From: Nonomuraea pusilla
GTDB taxonomy: Bacteria > Actinomycetota > Actinomycetes > Streptosporangiales > Streptosporangiaceae
Reading direction: 5' to 3'
NCBI RefSeq assembly: GCF_900109355.1
Contig: NZ_FOBF01000027.1
Location: forward strand, 1-64,000
DNA length: 64,000 nucleotides
The position numbers and the translations under genes are program-made. Shown here piece by piece: positions 1-10,425 of the stretch. The stretch's first letter is position 1. Every line of letters begins with the position of its first letter. The notes beneath the pieces were generated by a model. It had not been told where the DNA came from, did not search any database, and worked only from the letters and a program-made list of their open reading frames with translations.

Positions 1-211
1 AAAGTTCTTTCCACCACCACCAGATGCCTGGAGTGGTCGTATCCGGTATTAGACCCAGTTTCCCGGGCTTATCCCAGAGTCAGGGGCAGGTTACTCACGT
101 GTTACTCACCCGTTCGCCGCTCGAGTACCCCGAAGGGCCTTTCCGCTCGACTTGCATGTGTTAAGCACGCCGCCAGCGTTCGTCCTGAGCCAGGATCAAA
201 CTCTCCAAACA
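1..211 (-). rRNA. rrs: 16S ribosomal RNA, 5' part only
   Basis: The complement of this stretch carries the universal bacterial 16S 5' signature (AGAGTTTGATCCTGGCTCAG at 204-185), followed by the usual first helices ('gacgaacgctggcggcgtgc', 'acatgcaagtcgagcgg'). By analogy with E. coli the mature 5' end is placed 7 nt before AGAGTTTGATC, at about 211. The gene reads leftward and is cut by the window edge, so only about 210 nt are present. The 23S and 5S genes would lie outside to the left. The 5' sequence is typical of high-GC actinobacteria but too short for genus assignment. Confidence 0.97.
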
Positions 212-301
212 ATGTTTGAAGCTGGTTGAATCCCAACCATAAAGGAATCCGTCAATAATGACGGGGTGTTACATGATAATCATGCACTGGCTTTAAGCAC
301 A

Positions 302-317
302 CTGTTGAGTTCTCAAG
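302..317 (-). promoter_or_regulatory. Conserved rrn leader element (boxC-like)
   Basis: On the minus strand the leader carries CTTGAGAACTCAACAG, about 90 nt before the mature 16S end. Actinobacterial rRNA leaders carry this kind of conserved element, linked to antitermination and processing. It lies between the promoters and the 16S gene, as expected. Confidence 0.65.
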
Positions 318-389
318 AAACGGACGCGTACTTCCTTGCCCGGATCCTTTCGGACCCTTGCGCGGAGGCGCACACTTCGCTTCCTCTTC

Positions 390-419
390 AGATTACCAGA
401 TCCGGACGATTCTTGTCAA
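390..419 (-). promoter_or_regulatory. rrn promoter, gene-proximal
   Basis: Reading the minus strand, TTGACA (419-414) is followed after exactly 18 nt by TAATCT (395-390). This is a near-consensus housekeeping sigma-70 promoter, predicting a start near 383 and a leader of about 170 nt before 16S. It is the strongest-looking promoter in the window, as expected for an rRNA operon. Confidence 0.8.
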
Positions 420-468
420 ACCGCCCGATTCGGGATCTTCCGGACGCCCCTTCCGAGGCAACCCTGCT

Positions 469-498
469 AACTTACCTGAACTTCCAGCCTTTGTCCAA
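469..498 (-). promoter_or_regulatory. rrn promoter, gene-distal
   Basis: A second hexamer pair upstream of the proximal one: TTGGAC (498-493), 18-nt spacer, TAAGTT (474-469). Tandem promoters are the rule for actinobacterial rrn operons. It is weaker than the proximal promoter by consensus match. Confidence 0.6.
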
Positions 499-591
499 TC
501 TCATCCGGACGCAGCGTGAAGCTTGATAGATCAGCAAGGAGGTCGGGGCTAACCGCCCCACACAGAAAACTCTAGCAGCCTCTGCGCGGTC

Positions 592-623
592 GAAGGTCCA
601 TCTTCGGTAACGAATGGACCTTC
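592..623 (-). terminator. Hairpin downstream of valS
   Basis: GAAGGTCCAT (592-601) pairs with ATGGACCTTC (614-623), a perfect 10-bp stem with a 12-nt loop, 17 nt beyond the valS stop. No U-tract follows, which is common for actinobacterial terminators. It separates valS from the rrn promoters. Confidence 0.6.
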
Positions 624-639
624 CCCGCGTCTGAAGCTT

Positions 640-3204
640 TCAAACCCCGAGGGCGGCGAGCTGCGCCTCGAGCCGCGCGATGTCGGCCTCCGCCTGCTCG
701 GCGCGGCCCCTGACCTTGGCCACCACGTCCTCCGGGGCCTTGGCCATGAACTGCTCGTTGCCCAGCTTGGCGGCCACCTGCGCGGCCTCCTTCCTGGCGG
801 CGGCGAGATCTTTCTCCAGCCGCTTGCGCTCGGCCGCCACGTCGATGGCGCCGGCGGTGTCGATCTCGACGGTCACCCCGCCCACGCTGAACCTGGCGGT
901 GGCGTCGAACGACTCCTCCGGCTCCGTCAGGCGCAGCAGCGCGCGGATGGCGCTCTCCTGGCCCGCGAGCGACGTGCCGCCGAGCGCCAGCCGTGCGGCG
1001 ACCTTCTGGCCCGGCTTCAGCCCCTGGTCGGAGCGGAACCTGCGGACCTCCGTCACCAGCTCCTGCAGCGCCTCGATCTCGGCCTCGGCCGACGGGTCGG
1101 CGAACCGGGGGTCGGGCGCCGGCCAGGACGCCGCCACCACGGTCTCCTGGCCCGTGACCGCCCGCCACAGCTCCTCCGTGACGAAGGGCACGAGCGGGTG
1201 CAGCAGCCGCAGCAGCGCGTCGAGGACGTGCCCGAGCACCAGCCTCGTGTGCTCCAGCCCCTCGCCGAGCTGGATCTTGGCCAGTTCCAGGTACCAGTCG
1301 CAGACCTCGTCCCACGCGAAGTGGTACAGCAGGTCGGACGCCTTGGCGAACTCGAAGTCGTCGAGGGCCGCGTCGGTCGCCGCGATGACGCTCTGCAGCC
1401 TGGACAGGATCCACCGGTCGGCCGCGGTGAGTGGCGCACCCTCCAGCGAGCCGACGGCGGCGCCGTTCATGAGCGCGAACCTGGTGGCGTTCCAGATCTT
1501 GTTGCAGAAGTTGCGCGAGCCGGCCGCCCACTCCTCGCTCACCGCGACGTCGGCGCCGGGATTGGCGCCGCGCAGCAGGGTGAAGCGGGTGGCGTCGGCG
1601 CCGAAGCGCTCGATCCAGTCGAGCGGGTCGACGACGTTGCCGAACGACTTCGACATCTTCTTGCCGTGCTGGTCGCGGATCATGCCGTGCAGGACCACCT
1701 GCCGGAACGGCGGCTGGCCGTCCATGGCGTAGAGCCCGAACATCATCATCCTGGCGACCCAGAAGAACAGGATGTCGTAGCCGGTGACGAGCACGGAGGT
1801 CGGGTAGAACTTGGCGAGCTCCGGCGTGCTGTCGGGCCAGCCGAGCGTGGAGAACGGCCACAGGCCCGACGAGAACCAGGTGTCGAGGACGTCGGAGTCC
1901 TGGACGTAGCCGGCCGGCGGCTCCTCGTCGGGGCCGACGCACACGACCTCGCCGCCCGGGCCGTACCAGACGGGGATGCGGTGACCCCACCACAGCTGGC
2001 GGGAGATGCACCAGTCGTGCATGTCGTCGACCCAGTCGAAGTAGCGCTTGGCCATCTCCGGCGGGTGGATGCGGGTGCGGCCGTCGCGGACGGCGTCGCC
2101 GGCGGCCTTCGCCAGCGGGGCGACGTTCACGAACCACTGCAGCGACAGGCGCGGCTCGACGACCGTCTTGCAGCGTGAGCAGTGGCCGACCGAGTGGAGG
2201 TACGGGCGCTTCTCGGCGACGATGCGCCCCTCGGCGCGCAGCGCGCCCACCACGGCGGGCCGGGCCTCGAAGCGGTCGAGCCCCTGGAACGGGCCGTGCG
2301 CGGTGATGACGCCGCGCTCGTCCATCACCGTGATGGACGGCAGCGAGTGACGGCGGCCGATCTCGAAGTCGTTGGGGTCGTGCGCCGGGGTGACCTTGAC
2401 CGCGCCGGTGCCGAAGGCCGGGTCGACGTGCTCGTCGGCGACCACCGGGATCATCCGGCCGGTGAACGGCACCTCGACCATGGTGCCGACCAGGTGCGCG
2501 TAGCGCTCGTCGGACGGGTGCACGGCCACGGCGGTGTCGCCCAGCATCGTCTCGGCGCGCGTGGTGGCGACGACGATCTCGTCGGAGTAGCGGATCGAGA
2601 CCAGCTCGCCTTCGTCCTCGCTGTGCTCGACCTCGATGTCGGACAGCGCGGTGAGGCAGCGGGGGCACCAGTTGATGATGCGCTCGGCGCGGTAGATCAG
2701 GCCGTCGTCGAAGAGCTTCTTGAAGATGGTCTGGACGGCGCGCGACAGGCCGGGGTCCATGGTGAAGCGCTCACGCGACCAGTCGACGCTGTCGCCGAGC
2801 TTGCGCATCTGGCCGAGGATCCGGCCGCCGGACTCCTCCTTCCACGCCCAGACGCGCTCGACGAACGCCTCGCGGCCGAGGTCGTGGCGGGACAGCCCCT
2901 CCTTGGCCAGCTCGCGCTCGACGACGTTCTGGGTGGCGATGCCGGCGTGGTCCATGCCGGGCAGCCACAGCGTCTCGCGGCCCTGCATGCGGGCGCGGCG
3001 CGAGAGCGCGTCCTGGATCGAGTGGTCGAGCGCGTGACCCATGTGCAGGACGCCCGTCACGTTGGGCGGCGGCAGGACGATGCTGAACGGTACGCGAGGG
3101 CTGCCGGGGTCGGCGCGGAAGTGGCCGTCGGACACCCAGCGCTCGTAGCTACGGGTCTCGACGTCGGCCGGGGTGTACTGGGTAGGCAGCTCTGGCGTTG
3201 TCAC
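640..3204 (-). CDS. valS: Valyl-tRNA synthetase
   Basis: Class I aminoacyl-tRNA synthetase charging tRNA-Val in the cytoplasm. The HIGH-type signature reads HMGH at about residues 54-57 (after PPPNVTGVL), and [10 protein letters not shown] near residue 515 is the KMSKS loop. Editing (CP1) and anticodon-binding domains lie between and after. The last ~65 residues form the Ala/Glu/Lys-rich coiled-coil arm typical of ValRS. The start chosen is GTG at 3204 ([15 protein letters not shown]...). A TTG nine codons upstream is possible, but a TAGAAT -10 hexamer sits 8 nt before the GTG and no Shine-Dalgarno is present, so leaderless initiation fits better. About 854 aa, normal length. valS next to clpX is usual in actinobacteria. 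Confidence 0.97.
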   Translation of the reverse strand: MTTPELPTQYTPADVETRSYERWVSDGHFRADPGSPRVPFSIVLPPPNVTGVLHMGHALDHSIQDALSRRARMQGRETLWLPGMDHAGIATQNVVERELAKEGLSRHDLGREAFVERVWAWKEESGGRILGQMRKLGDSVDWSRERFTMDPGLSRAVQTIFKKLFDDGLIYRAERIINWCPRCLTALSDIEVEHSEDEGELVSIRYSDEIVVATTRAETMLGDTAVAVHPSDERYAHLVGTMVEVPFTGRMIPVVADEHVDPAFGTGAVKVTPAHDPNDFEIGRRHSLPSITVMDERGVITAHGPFQGLDRFEARPAVVGALRAEGRIVAEKRPYLHSVGHCSRCKTVVEPRLSLQWFVNVAPLAKAAGDAVRDGRTRIHPPEMAKRYFDWVDDMHDWCISRQLWWGHRIPVWYGPGGEVVCVGPDEEPPAGYVQDSDVLDTWFSSGLWPFSTLGWPDSTPELAKFYPTSVLVTGYDILFFWVARMMMFGLYAMDGQPPFRQVVLHGMIRDQHGKKMSKSFGNVVDPLDWIERFGADATRFTLLRGANPGADVAVSEEWAAGSRNFCNKIWNATRFALMNGAAVGSLEGAPLTAADRWILSRLQSVIAATDAALDDFEFAKASDLLYHFAWDEVCDWYLELAKIQLGEGLEHTRLVLGHVLDALLRLLHPLVPFVTEELWRAVTGQETVVAASWPAPDPRFADPSAEAEIEALQELVTEVRRFRSDQGLKPGQKVAARLALGGTSLAGQESAIRALLRLTEPEESFDATARFSVGGVTVEIDTAGAIDVAAERKRLEKDLAAARKEAAQVAAKLGNEQFMAKAPEDVVAKVRGRAEQAEADIARLEAQLAALGV

Positions 3205-3212
3205 AGTGACCA

Positions 3213-3218
3213 ATTCTA
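3213..3218 (-). promoter_or_regulatory. Probable -10 hexamer of valS (leaderless start)
   Basis: TAGAAT on the minus strand, 8 nt before the GTG at 3204, places transcription start at or next to the start codon. There is no purine-rich ribosome binding site. No convincing -35 is visible. Confidence 0.45.
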
Positions 3219-3286
3219 GGGAGCCGGACAAGCGGAACGCCCCATGGATGGCTCCACGGGGCGTCCTGTGTGCTGTGACGACGGTG

Positions 3287-4570
<1,284 letters not shown>

Positions 4571-4695
4571 CCCAGATACTCCTTTGCGTGGGACCGCCCT
4601 GCTCCCGCGATCCGTGTCCTCCGGACCCGGTCCGAACCGCTCAGGTTTCGACGTTACCGTCTTCTGGGCCCTCAGTGAGCCCCCTGGCGGCGAGT

Positions 4696-4734
4696 CGCAC
4701 CGGAACGTGCCCTCTTGGGCAGCGCTCCGGTGCG
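4696..4734 (-). terminator. Nested hairpin between clpP2 and clpX
   Basis: CGCACCGGA (4696-4704) pairs with TCCGGTGCG (4726-4734), and an inner GCCC/GGGC hairpin (4709-4712/4717-4720) sits inside. It begins 12 nt after the clpP2 stop. No U-run follows on the minus strand, so it may act as an attenuator or RNA-stability element rather than a full terminator. Confidence 0.6.
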
Positions 4735-4745
4735 GTCACATCTCG

Positions 4746-5369
4746 TCAGGAAGCGACGGCCTGAGCCCGCTTCTTCCTGGTCGGGATGATGTCATCGATC
4801 AGACCATACGCCTTCGCCTCGTCCGCGTTGAGAATTTTGTCGCGTTCGATGTCTTTACGGACGTCAGCCGAGGACTTGCCGGAGTGCCTGGCAATGATCT
4901 CCTCGAGCAGGGACCGCATGCGAAGGATCTCGCGGGCCTGGATCTCGATGTCGCTTCCCTGGCCGCCGCCCTCGGTGGAGGGCTGGTGGATCAGGACCCG
5001 GGCGTTCGGCAGCGCGAAGCGCTTGCCCGGGGTGCCGCCGGCCAGCAGCACGGCCGCGGCGGACGCGGCCTGGCCGAGGCAGACGGTCTGGATCTCGGGC
5101 CGGACGAACTGCATCGTGTCGTAGATCGCCGTCATGGCCGTGAACGAGCCGCCGGGCGAGTTGATGTAGATGCTGATGTCACGGTCGGGATCGAGCGACT
5201 CCAGCGTCAGCAGCTGGGCCATGACGTCGTTGGCCGACGCGTCGTCGATCTGCACCCCGAGGAAGATGATCCGGTCCTCGAAGAGCTTCGTGTACGGGTT
5301 CTGGGTCTTCGTCCCGTACGACGTGCGCTCCGTGAACTCCGGAATGATGTAGCGGCTGTTGATATCCAC
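4746..5369 (-). CDS. clpP2: ATP-dependent Clp protease proteolytic subunit ClpP2
   Basis: Serine protease of the ClpP family (207 aa). The nucleophile Ser lies in [14 protein letters not shown], the catalytic His in ARVLIHQPS, and the Asp lies in the following helix-loop region. In actinobacteria ClpP1 and ClpP2 form a mixed tetradecamer that docks on ClpX or ClpC. The start is GTG ([11 protein letters not shown]...) with GGGGAA eight nt upstream. The gap to clpP1 is 11 bp, so the two are one operon. The sequence closely follows the ClpP2 paralogue type ([20 protein letters not shown]). Confidence 0.97.
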   Translation of the reverse strand: MDINSRYIIPEFTERTSYGTKTQNPYTKLFEDRIIFLGVQIDDASANDVMAQLLTLESLDPDRDISIYINSPGGSFTAMTAIYDTMQFVRPEIQTVCLGQAASAAAVLLAGGTPGKRFALPNARVLIHQPSTEGGGQGSDIEIQAREILRMRSLLEEIIARHSGKSSADVRKDIERDKILNADEAKAYGLIDDIIPTRKKRAQAVAS

Positions 5370-5380
5370 TTCGGATTCCC

Positions 5381-6013
5381 CTAAGAGACGGGGCCCTGGG
5401 AGGGCACCTGACGCGCGCTGCGCACGACGTGGTCGATGAAGCCGTAGTCCTTGGCCTCCTCTGCCGTGAACCAGCGGTCGCGGTCGGAGTCGGCCTCGAT
5501 CTGGTCGAGCGGCTGCCCCGTGTGGAAGGCGATGCGCTCGGCCAGCGTCTTCTTCACGTAGAGCATCTGCTCCGCCTGGATGGCGATGTCGGCGGCGGTG
5601 CCACCGATGCCTCCGGACGGCTGGTGCATCATGACCCGCGCGTGTGGCAGGGCGTAGCGCTTGCCCCTGGCACCTGCGGTGAGCAGGAACTGCCCCATCG
5701 AGGCCGCCATGCCCATCACCACCGTGGAGACGTCGTTCGGTACGTACTCCATCATGTCGTAAATCGCCATGCCGGCACTGACCGAGCCGCCCGGCGAGTT
5801 GATGTAGAGCGTGATGTCGCGGTCGGGGTCGTCGGCCGCGAGCAGCAGCAGTTCGGCGCAGATCCGGTTGGCGATCTCGTCGTTGACTTCCTGCCCCAGC
5901 ACGATGATCCGCTCACGCAGCAGGCGCTGGTACAGCTGGTCCTCAAGGCGGAAGGCCGTACCGCTTTCACGGCCTCGCGACTCAGGCTGGTAGAAGGTCG
6001 GCGGGCTGGTCAC
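5381..6013 (-). CDS. clpP1: ATP-dependent Clp protease proteolytic subunit ClpP1
   Basis: First gene of the clpP1-clpP2 operon (210 aa with this start). The catalytic Ser is in [11 protein letters not shown], the His in [11 protein letters not shown], and the oxyanion strand is [11 protein letters not shown]. An ATG exists at 6085, but the GTG at 6013 has a perfect GGAAGG Shine-Dalgarno 7 nt upstream. Starting there also frees space for the promoter and the ClgR-type operator at 6102-6119, which would otherwise sit almost on the ribosome binding site. The protein would be a degradative peptidase of damaged or regulated proteins together with ClpP2 and ClpX. Confidence 0.95.
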   Translation of the reverse strand: MTSPPTFYQPESRGRESGTAFRLEDQLYQRLLRERIIVLGQEVNDEIANRICAELLLLAADDPDRDITLYINSPGGSVSAGMAIYDMMEYVPNDVSTVVMGMAASMGQFLLTAGARGKRYALPHARVMMHQPSGGIGGTAADIAIQAEQMLYVKKTLAERIAFHTGQPLDQIEADSDRDRWFTAEEAKDYGFIDHVVRSARQVPSQGPVS

Positions 6014-6101
6014 AGCGTCACCTTCCGATGCGTCGTAATCGATTGGCTTTGCTTGTGACCTTAACGCGCGGGGCCCACAGCTCATGCCCGGTCCCCCGTA
6101 C

Positions 6102-6119
6102 TGTTCGCTGACGGCGCAG
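6102..6119. promoter_or_regulatory. ClgR-type operator upstream of clpP1
   Basis: The core CGCTGACGGCG (6106-6116), flanked by TGTT and CAGG, fits the published actinobacterial ClgR consensus (WNNWCGCYNANRGCGWWS) at every position but one. ClgR is the activator of clpP1P2 and clpC in Corynebacterium, Mycobacterium and Streptomyces. It lies about 90 bp upstream of the preferred clpP1 start, a normal activator position. The clgR gene is not in the window. Confidence 0.7.
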
Positions 6120-6125
6120 GTCGGT

Positions 6126-7679
6126 TCATTGACGGCCCGTCACCCTGCGGCGTTCCTCCATGTCAAGCTCATGGTCCAGCCTTCGCAAGGTCTCGGCGTG
6201 GATCTCGCCACGTCTGTACAAATCGCGGAGTTTCGCGCGCTGGACCCTGACCAGCTCGCGGCGGACGGTGCCCGCGCCCGCTCCCGGCGTGGCCGCGGCG
6301 GGCTCCTCGTCGTCGAGCACCGCCCGTACGCGGTCGAGACGCAGCTCGAAGAGCTGCCTGAAGACCTGGGCCGTACGGTCGTCGATCCTGTCGTCGGCGG
6401 CGAGGGCGTCGAGCCGGGCGAGGGCCGCCTCCAGGACGGCCTCGCGCGCCGACGCCTCCTCCAGCATCTCGGCCCGCGCCTCCCCCAGCCCCAGCGTGCG
6501 CAGCAGCGGCGCCAGCGTGGGCGCCTGCAGGCACAGCGTCGCGACGACCACGCAGGCGGCCACGAACAGCAGCAGAGGCCGCTGATGGACGCTCAGGGGC
6601 AGCGACAGGGCGATGGCCAGCGTGATGGCCCCGCGCATGCCCGCCCAGCCGACGACGAGCCGCTGGGCCAGGTCGAGCGGCGTCCTGCCGCGGGCCAGCG
6701 GCAGCACCAGCAGGCTCCACAGCAGCCGCAGCCCGACGACGGCGGTGATGGCGGCCAGGGCCGCGACCGCGAGGCTCGCCCAGGTCCAGGGCCCCTGCCG
6801 CACGCCGTGGAACACGCTGCTCATCTGGAGCCCGAGCAGCACGAACAGGCTGGACTCCAGCAGGTGGACCAGCACGTTCCAGAACACCTGGCCGGTCAGG
6901 CGCGAGGCGGGCTGGAGCACGCCCTGGCCGCGTACGCCGAACACGAAGCCGGTCATGATCGTCGCCAGCACGCCCGACACGCCGAGATGCTCGGCCGACA
7001 GGTACGCCAGGTACGGCGTCATCAGGGACAGCACGATCTGGCTGGGCGGATCCTTGAACAGGGGGCGCACCCTGGCGATGAGCCAGGCGAGCGCGAGGCC
7101 GTACAGGATGCCGCCGCCCGCCACGCGCAGCAGCGTCAGCCCCGCGTGCGCGGCCGTGAGCTCCACGGCGAGCCCCGACAGGGCGAGGCTCCACAGGGTC
7201 AGCGCCACGCCGTCGTTGAGCAGGCTCTCGCCCTCCAGGATCGTCACGAGCCTCCTGGGGGCTCCGACGCGCTGCATGACGGAGGTGGCCGAGACCGGGT
7301 CGGTGGGCGCGACCGCCGCGCCGAGCGCGAGCGCGGCGGCCCAGCCGAGGCCGGGGATCGCCAGGCTCGCCGCCGACATGACGGCCACGGCCGTGGCGCA
7401 GGTGAGGCCGACCGCCATGACGGTGATGGGCACGGCGTCCTGCCTGCTCTCCCTCGGGGCGGTGAGGAAGGCGGCGTGGTAGACGAGCGGCGGGAGGAAG
7501 AAGTTGAGCACGACGTCGGGCGGGACGCGCACCTCGTGGACGCCGGGCAGGAAGCTCATGGCGACGCCGAGCGGCAGGAGCAGGATCGGCTCGGGCAGGT
7601 TGAGCCGGCGGGCGAGCACGCGGGAGACCACGAGGGCGACGGCCAAGGGCAGCGCGAGGATGAAGAACTGGTCCCCCAT
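6126..7679 (-). CDS. Na+/H+ antiporter, CPA1 (NhaP) family
   Basis: Integral membrane monovalent cation/proton antiporter of 517 aa. About 12-13 hydrophobic segments occupy residues 1-410, followed by a ~105-residue charged cytoplasmic tail. Family motifs seen are FFLPPLVYHAAF, AAVAPTDPVSA (ion-binding Asp region), ILEGESLLNDGVA and WAGMRGAITLAIAL. The ATG start immediately precedes the first membrane helix. It lies between tig and clpP1 on the same strand, separated from tig by a strong terminator. The cation (Na+, K+ or Li+) cannot be told from sequence. Confidence 0.9.
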   Translation of the reverse strand: MGDQFFILALPLAVALVVSRVLARRLNLPEPILLLPLGVAMSFLPGVHEVRVPPDVVLNFFLPPLVYHAAFLTAPRESRQDAVPITVMAVGLTCATAVAVMSAASLAIPGLGWAAALALGAAVAPTDPVSATSVMQRVGAPRRLVTILEGESLLNDGVALTLWSLALSGLAVELTAAHAGLTLLRVAGGGILYGLALAWLIARVRPLFKDPPSQIVLSLMTPYLAYLSAEHLGVSGVLATIMTGFVFGVRGQGVLQPASRLTGQVFWNVLVHLLESSLFVLLGLQMSSVFHGVRQGPWTWASLAVAALAAITAVVGLRLLWSLLVLPLARGRTPLDLAQRLVVGWAGMRGAITLAIALSLPLSVHQRPLLLFVAACVVVATLCLQAPTLAPLLRTLGLGEARAEMLEEASAREAVLEAALARLDALAADDRIDDRTAQVFRQLFELRLDRVRAVLDDEEPAAATPGAGAGTVRRELVRVQRAKLRDLYRRGEIHAETLRRLDHELDMEERRRVTGRQ

Positions 7680-7703
7680 GACGGACCTCTGCCCAGAAAT
7701 GCG

Positions 7704-7737
7704 CGAGGCCCCCGGGCCGTTCGGCTCGGGGGCCTCG
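7704..7737 (-). terminator. Terminator after tig
   Basis: CGAGGCCCCCG (7704-7714) pairs perfectly with CGGGGGCCTCG (7727-7737), an 11-bp GC stem with a 12-nt loop. It lies just beyond the tig stop and before the antiporter start, so the two genes are separate units. Confidence 0.8.
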
Positions 7738-7785
7738 TGACGCTCACGAGAGGTGCGGGGGCGTGCGCCCCCGACCTGGCTCGGG

Positions 7786-9186
7786 TCAGGCCTCGGACTT
7801 GCCCTCGGACTCCTCGGACGCCTCCTCGGCGGCCTCCGCGGACTCCTCGGTGACGGGCTCGCCGTTGATCTCGGTGTAGATCGCCTTGAGGTCGACCTCG
7901 TTGCCCTCGGTGTCGACGACCTTGGCGGAGTCGCCCAGGACGGACTTGGCCTTGTCGCGGACGATCTCGACCATGGCCAGCGTGAGCTGGTCGTTGTCGG
8001 CGAGGTGCTTGGCCAGCTCGTTGGGCTGGACGCCCATCTCCATGGCGCGGCGGACGACGAAGTTCGTCAGCTCCTGCTCGTTGACGCCCAGCTCCTCGGA
8101 CTTGACGATCTTGTCGAGGACGAAGCCGACCTTGAGTGCGCGCGCGGAGTTCTTCTCGAACTCGGCGAAGCGCTCCTCCTCGGTGGTCTGGTAGAGGCGG
8201 AAGAAGGCGTCGCGGCTGAGCCCGCTCTCGGCCACCTGGTGGTCGAGGTTGTGCTTGCGGGCGTCGACCTCGGCCTTGAGCGCGCTCTCGGGCAGCGGGA
8301 TGTCGATCTGCTCGAGCAGGGCGTCGAGGGCCTTCTCGCGGGCCTGGACGACCTGGTCGATCAGCTTGTTGCGCCGGACGGTCTCGCGGATGCTGGCCTT
8401 GAGCTCGTCGAGCGTGTCGAACTCGCTGGCGAGCTGGGCGAACTCGTCGTCGAGCTCGGGAAGGACCTTCTCCTTGACCGACTTGACGTTGATGATGACG
8501 TCGGCCTCCTCGCCGGCGTTCTCGCCGCCGACGAGCTCGGTCTTGAAGCTCTTCTCCTCGCCCGCGGACATGCCCTCGAGCGCGGCGTCGAGGCCCTGCA
8601 GCACGGAGCCGGCGCCGACCTCGTAGGAGACCTCGGTGGCCTGCTGCTCCTCGATGTTCTTGCCGTCGATCTCGGCGCGAAGGTCCATGACGACGTAGTC
8701 GCCGTTGGCGGCGGGGCGCTCCACGCCGGCGAGCGTGGCGAAGCGCTGGCGCAGCGCGTCGAGCTGGGCGTCGACGTCGGCGTCGGAGACCTCGGCGGAG
8801 TCGACGGTGATCTCGATGCCCTGGTAGTCGGGCACGTCGAAGTTGGGACGGATGTCGACCTCGGCGGTGAACTCGATCTGCTCACCGTCCTCGATCTTCG
8901 TCACCTCGATGTCAGGCTGGCTGACCGGGAACACCTCGACCTCGTCGACGGCCTGGCCGTACAGCTTGGGCACCGCGTCGTTGAGGGTCTCCTCCAGCAC
9001 CACCGCCCGGCCGAAGCGCTGCTCGATGATGCGGGCGGGCACCTTGCCAGGGCGGAACCCGGGGACGCGCACCTGCTGCGCGACCTTCTTGTACGCCGCA
9101 TCCATGCTCGGGCGCAGCTCCTCGAACGGCACCTCGACAGTGAGCTTGACCCGGGTCGGGCTGAGCTCCTCGACAGCGGTCTTCAC
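7786..9186 (-). CDS. tig: Trigger factor, ribosome-bound chaperone
   Basis: Cytoplasmic peptidyl-prolyl isomerase and chaperone that binds nascent chains at the ribosome exit tunnel. The ribosome-binding signature is VPGFRPGKVPARIIEQRFG (about residues 42-60). An FKBP-like PPIase domain follows (about 150-250), then the helical arm region, and the protein ends in an acidic Glu/Ser/Ala tail. Length 466 aa is normal. The start is GTG at 9186 with AAGGAG eight nt upstream. Trigger factor beside clpP is a conserved bacterial arrangement. Confidence 0.97.
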   Translation of the reverse strand: MKTAVEELSPTRVKLTVEVPFEELRPSMDAAYKKVAQQVRVPGFRPGKVPARIIEQRFGRAVVLEETLNDAVPKLYGQAVDEVEVFPVSQPDIEVTKIEDGEQIEFTAEVDIRPNFDVPDYQGIEITVDSAEVSDADVDAQLDALRQRFATLAGVERPAANGDYVVMDLRAEIDGKNIEEQQATEVSYEVGAGSVLQGLDAALEGMSAGEEKSFKTELVGGENAGEEADVIINVKSVKEKVLPELDDEFAQLASEFDTLDELKASIRETVRRNKLIDQVVQAREKALDALLEQIDIPLPESALKAEVDARKHNLDHQVAESGLSRDAFFRLYQTTEEERFAEFEKNSARALKVGFVLDKIVKSEELGVNEQELTNFVVRRAMEMGVQPNELAKHLADNDQLTLAMVEIVRDKAKSVLGDSAKVVDTEGNEVDLKAIYTEINGEPVTEESAEAAEEASEESEGKSEA

Positions 9187-9312
9187 GGGATGGTCTCCTT
9201 GATCAAGCTACGAGTGATCGCGGGCGCGTCCCTGATCGGTTCGGCTCGCGCGCCGCGCCCACATGAGCGGCGTCGGGCATGCTGCGCCACGCGGCATCCA
9301 ACGCCGATGGCC

Positions 9313-9339
9313 AGTCTAGGGCAGATGCGTACCCGACAA
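9313..9339 (-). promoter_or_regulatory. Candidate tig promoter
   Basis: On the minus strand TTGTCG (9339-9334) and TAGACT (9318-9313) are separated by 15 nt, about 130 bp upstream of tig. The -10 matches actinobacterial consensus well, but the spacing is short. Confidence 0.35.
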
Positions 9340-9352
9340 CGACGCGCGGCGC

Positions 9353-10219
9353 TCAGAACTCGTCGGCGATCGCCCTCAGCAGCTCGATCGTCTCGTCCGG
9401 GGTGGTGCTGACGGCGCACAGCCGCTCCATCACCTCGGTGTATCGGTCCACGTCCTCCCGCTTGTCGAGGTACAACGCGCTGGCGAGCTGCTCGACGTAC
9501 ACGACGTCGGGCAGGTCTCCGTCGGGGAAGCGCAGGATGCTGAAGGCCCCGCCCTCCGCGCTGTGTCCGCCGAAGCTGAACGGCATGACCTGGATGGTGA
9601 TGTTCGGCTGGCGCATCAGGTCCACGAGGTGCTGGATCTGGGCGCGCATCACCTCCACGCCGCCTATGGGGCGTCGCAGGGCGGCCTCGTCGATGACCGC
9701 CCAGAAGACCGGGCCGTCCGGCCGGTCCAGGATCCGCTGGCGTTCGAGCCGCAGATCGACCCTCCTGGCTATCTCCTCCGCTCCGACGCCCGCCGCGCCA
9801 GCGGTCACGACGGCTCTCGCGTACTCCTTGGTCTGCAGCAGCCCAGGCACGAACTGGACCTCATAGGTCCTGATCCGCGAGGCGGCCTCCTCGAGGCCGA
9901 CGTACGCCTGGAACCACGTGGGAAGGATGTCGTTGAAGCGGTGCCACCAGCCCGGTTCGTTCGCGGTGGCGACAAGGTCGAGGACGGCGGCCCGTGCCTG
10001 CTGGTCGGTCACCCCGTACAACGTCAGCAGGTCGGCCACGTCGCGTTCCTTGAAGCCCACCCGGCCGAGTTCCATTCGGCTGATCTTGGATTCCGACCCC
10101 CTGATCAGGTGGCCGGCCTCCTCACGGGTGACGTTCTTCGCTTCCCGGAGCTTGCGCAGCTGGGAGCCCAGGAGGATGCGCAGCGCCGTCGGCCCGGAAC
10201 CCGGCTGGTTCTGCGTCAC
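9353..10219 (-). CDS. XRE-family transcriptional regulator, DUF5753 type
   Basis: A helix-turn-helix domain at residues ~12-70 (LRKLREAKNVTREEAGHLI ... SKISRMELGR) is followed by a ~200-residue C-terminal domain of DUF5753 type (GLLQTKEYARAV, MPFSFGGHSAEGG, DVVYVEQLASALYLD). Such WhiJ/AbaA-like regulators are abundant in sporulating actinobacteria and act with small DUF397 proteins and RsbW-like ATPases. The start is GTG at 10219 with a perfect AGGAGG 4 nt upstream, not the in-frame ATG at 10258. It is divergent from the HATPase gene at 10453. No DUF397 gene is present nearby. Confidence 0.88.
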   Translation of the reverse strand: MTQNQPGSGPTALRILLGSQLRKLREAKNVTREEAGHLIRGSESKISRMELGRVGFKERDVADLLTLYGVTDQQARAAVLDLVATANEPGWWHRFNDILPTWFQAYVGLEEAASRIRTYEVQFVPGLLQTKEYARAVVTAGAAGVGAEEIARRVDLRLERQRILDRPDGPVFWAVIDEAALRRPIGGVEVMRAQIQHLVDLMRQPNITIQVMPFSFGGHSAEGGAFSILRFPDGDLPDVVYVEQLASALYLDKREDVDRYTEVMERLCAVSTTPDETIELLRAIADEF

Positions 10220-10329
10220 TTTGCCTCCTATCAAGGTCCGCACACACAGTGACACCACATTGCCTGGTATGACAAGGTCTCAACCCCGTGTCCGATTCGG
10301 CAGGGTACGTCCCAAAACGACGCATGCTG

Positions 10330-10354
10330 TTGCACATGGCAATTGCACGTGCAT
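10330..10354. promoter_or_regulatory. Repeated TTGCAC/GTGCAT half-sites
   Basis: TTGCAC occurs at 10330-10335 and again at 10343-10348, the latter running into GTGCAT to form the perfect palindrome TGCACGTGCA (10344-10353). The same GTGCAT/ATGCAC words form the arms of the larger palindrome 40 bp downstream. This looks like a multi-site operator in the divergent intergenic region. Confidence 0.4.
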
Positions 10355-10393
10355 TTGGGTCTTGCAGCCACGCCTGGTCGTGAACCATGATGG

Positions 10394-10425
10394 CTTAGTG
10401 CATATTGGGCCAAACATGCACTAAG
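10394..10425. promoter_or_regulatory. 32-bp palindromic operator before the HATPase gene
   Basis: CTTAGTGCAT (10394-10403) and ATGCACTAAG (10416-10425) are perfect inverted arms, and the 12-nt centre is itself nearly symmetric (TTGG-G-CCAA). It ends 27 bp before the ATG of the ATP-binding protein, where it would overlap the promoter. The likely ligand is the divergently encoded XRE regulator (inference). Confidence 0.55.

Noticed and set aside
266-526. Open frame of 86 codons in the rrn leader
   Set aside because: It runs opposite to the rRNA operon across both promoters and the conserved leader element, with no ribosome binding site or family.
572-2668. Long open frame (about 700 codons) opposite or out of phase with valS
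   Set aside because: Arg/Gly/Pro-rich translation with no domains; it is a GC-bias shadow of valS.
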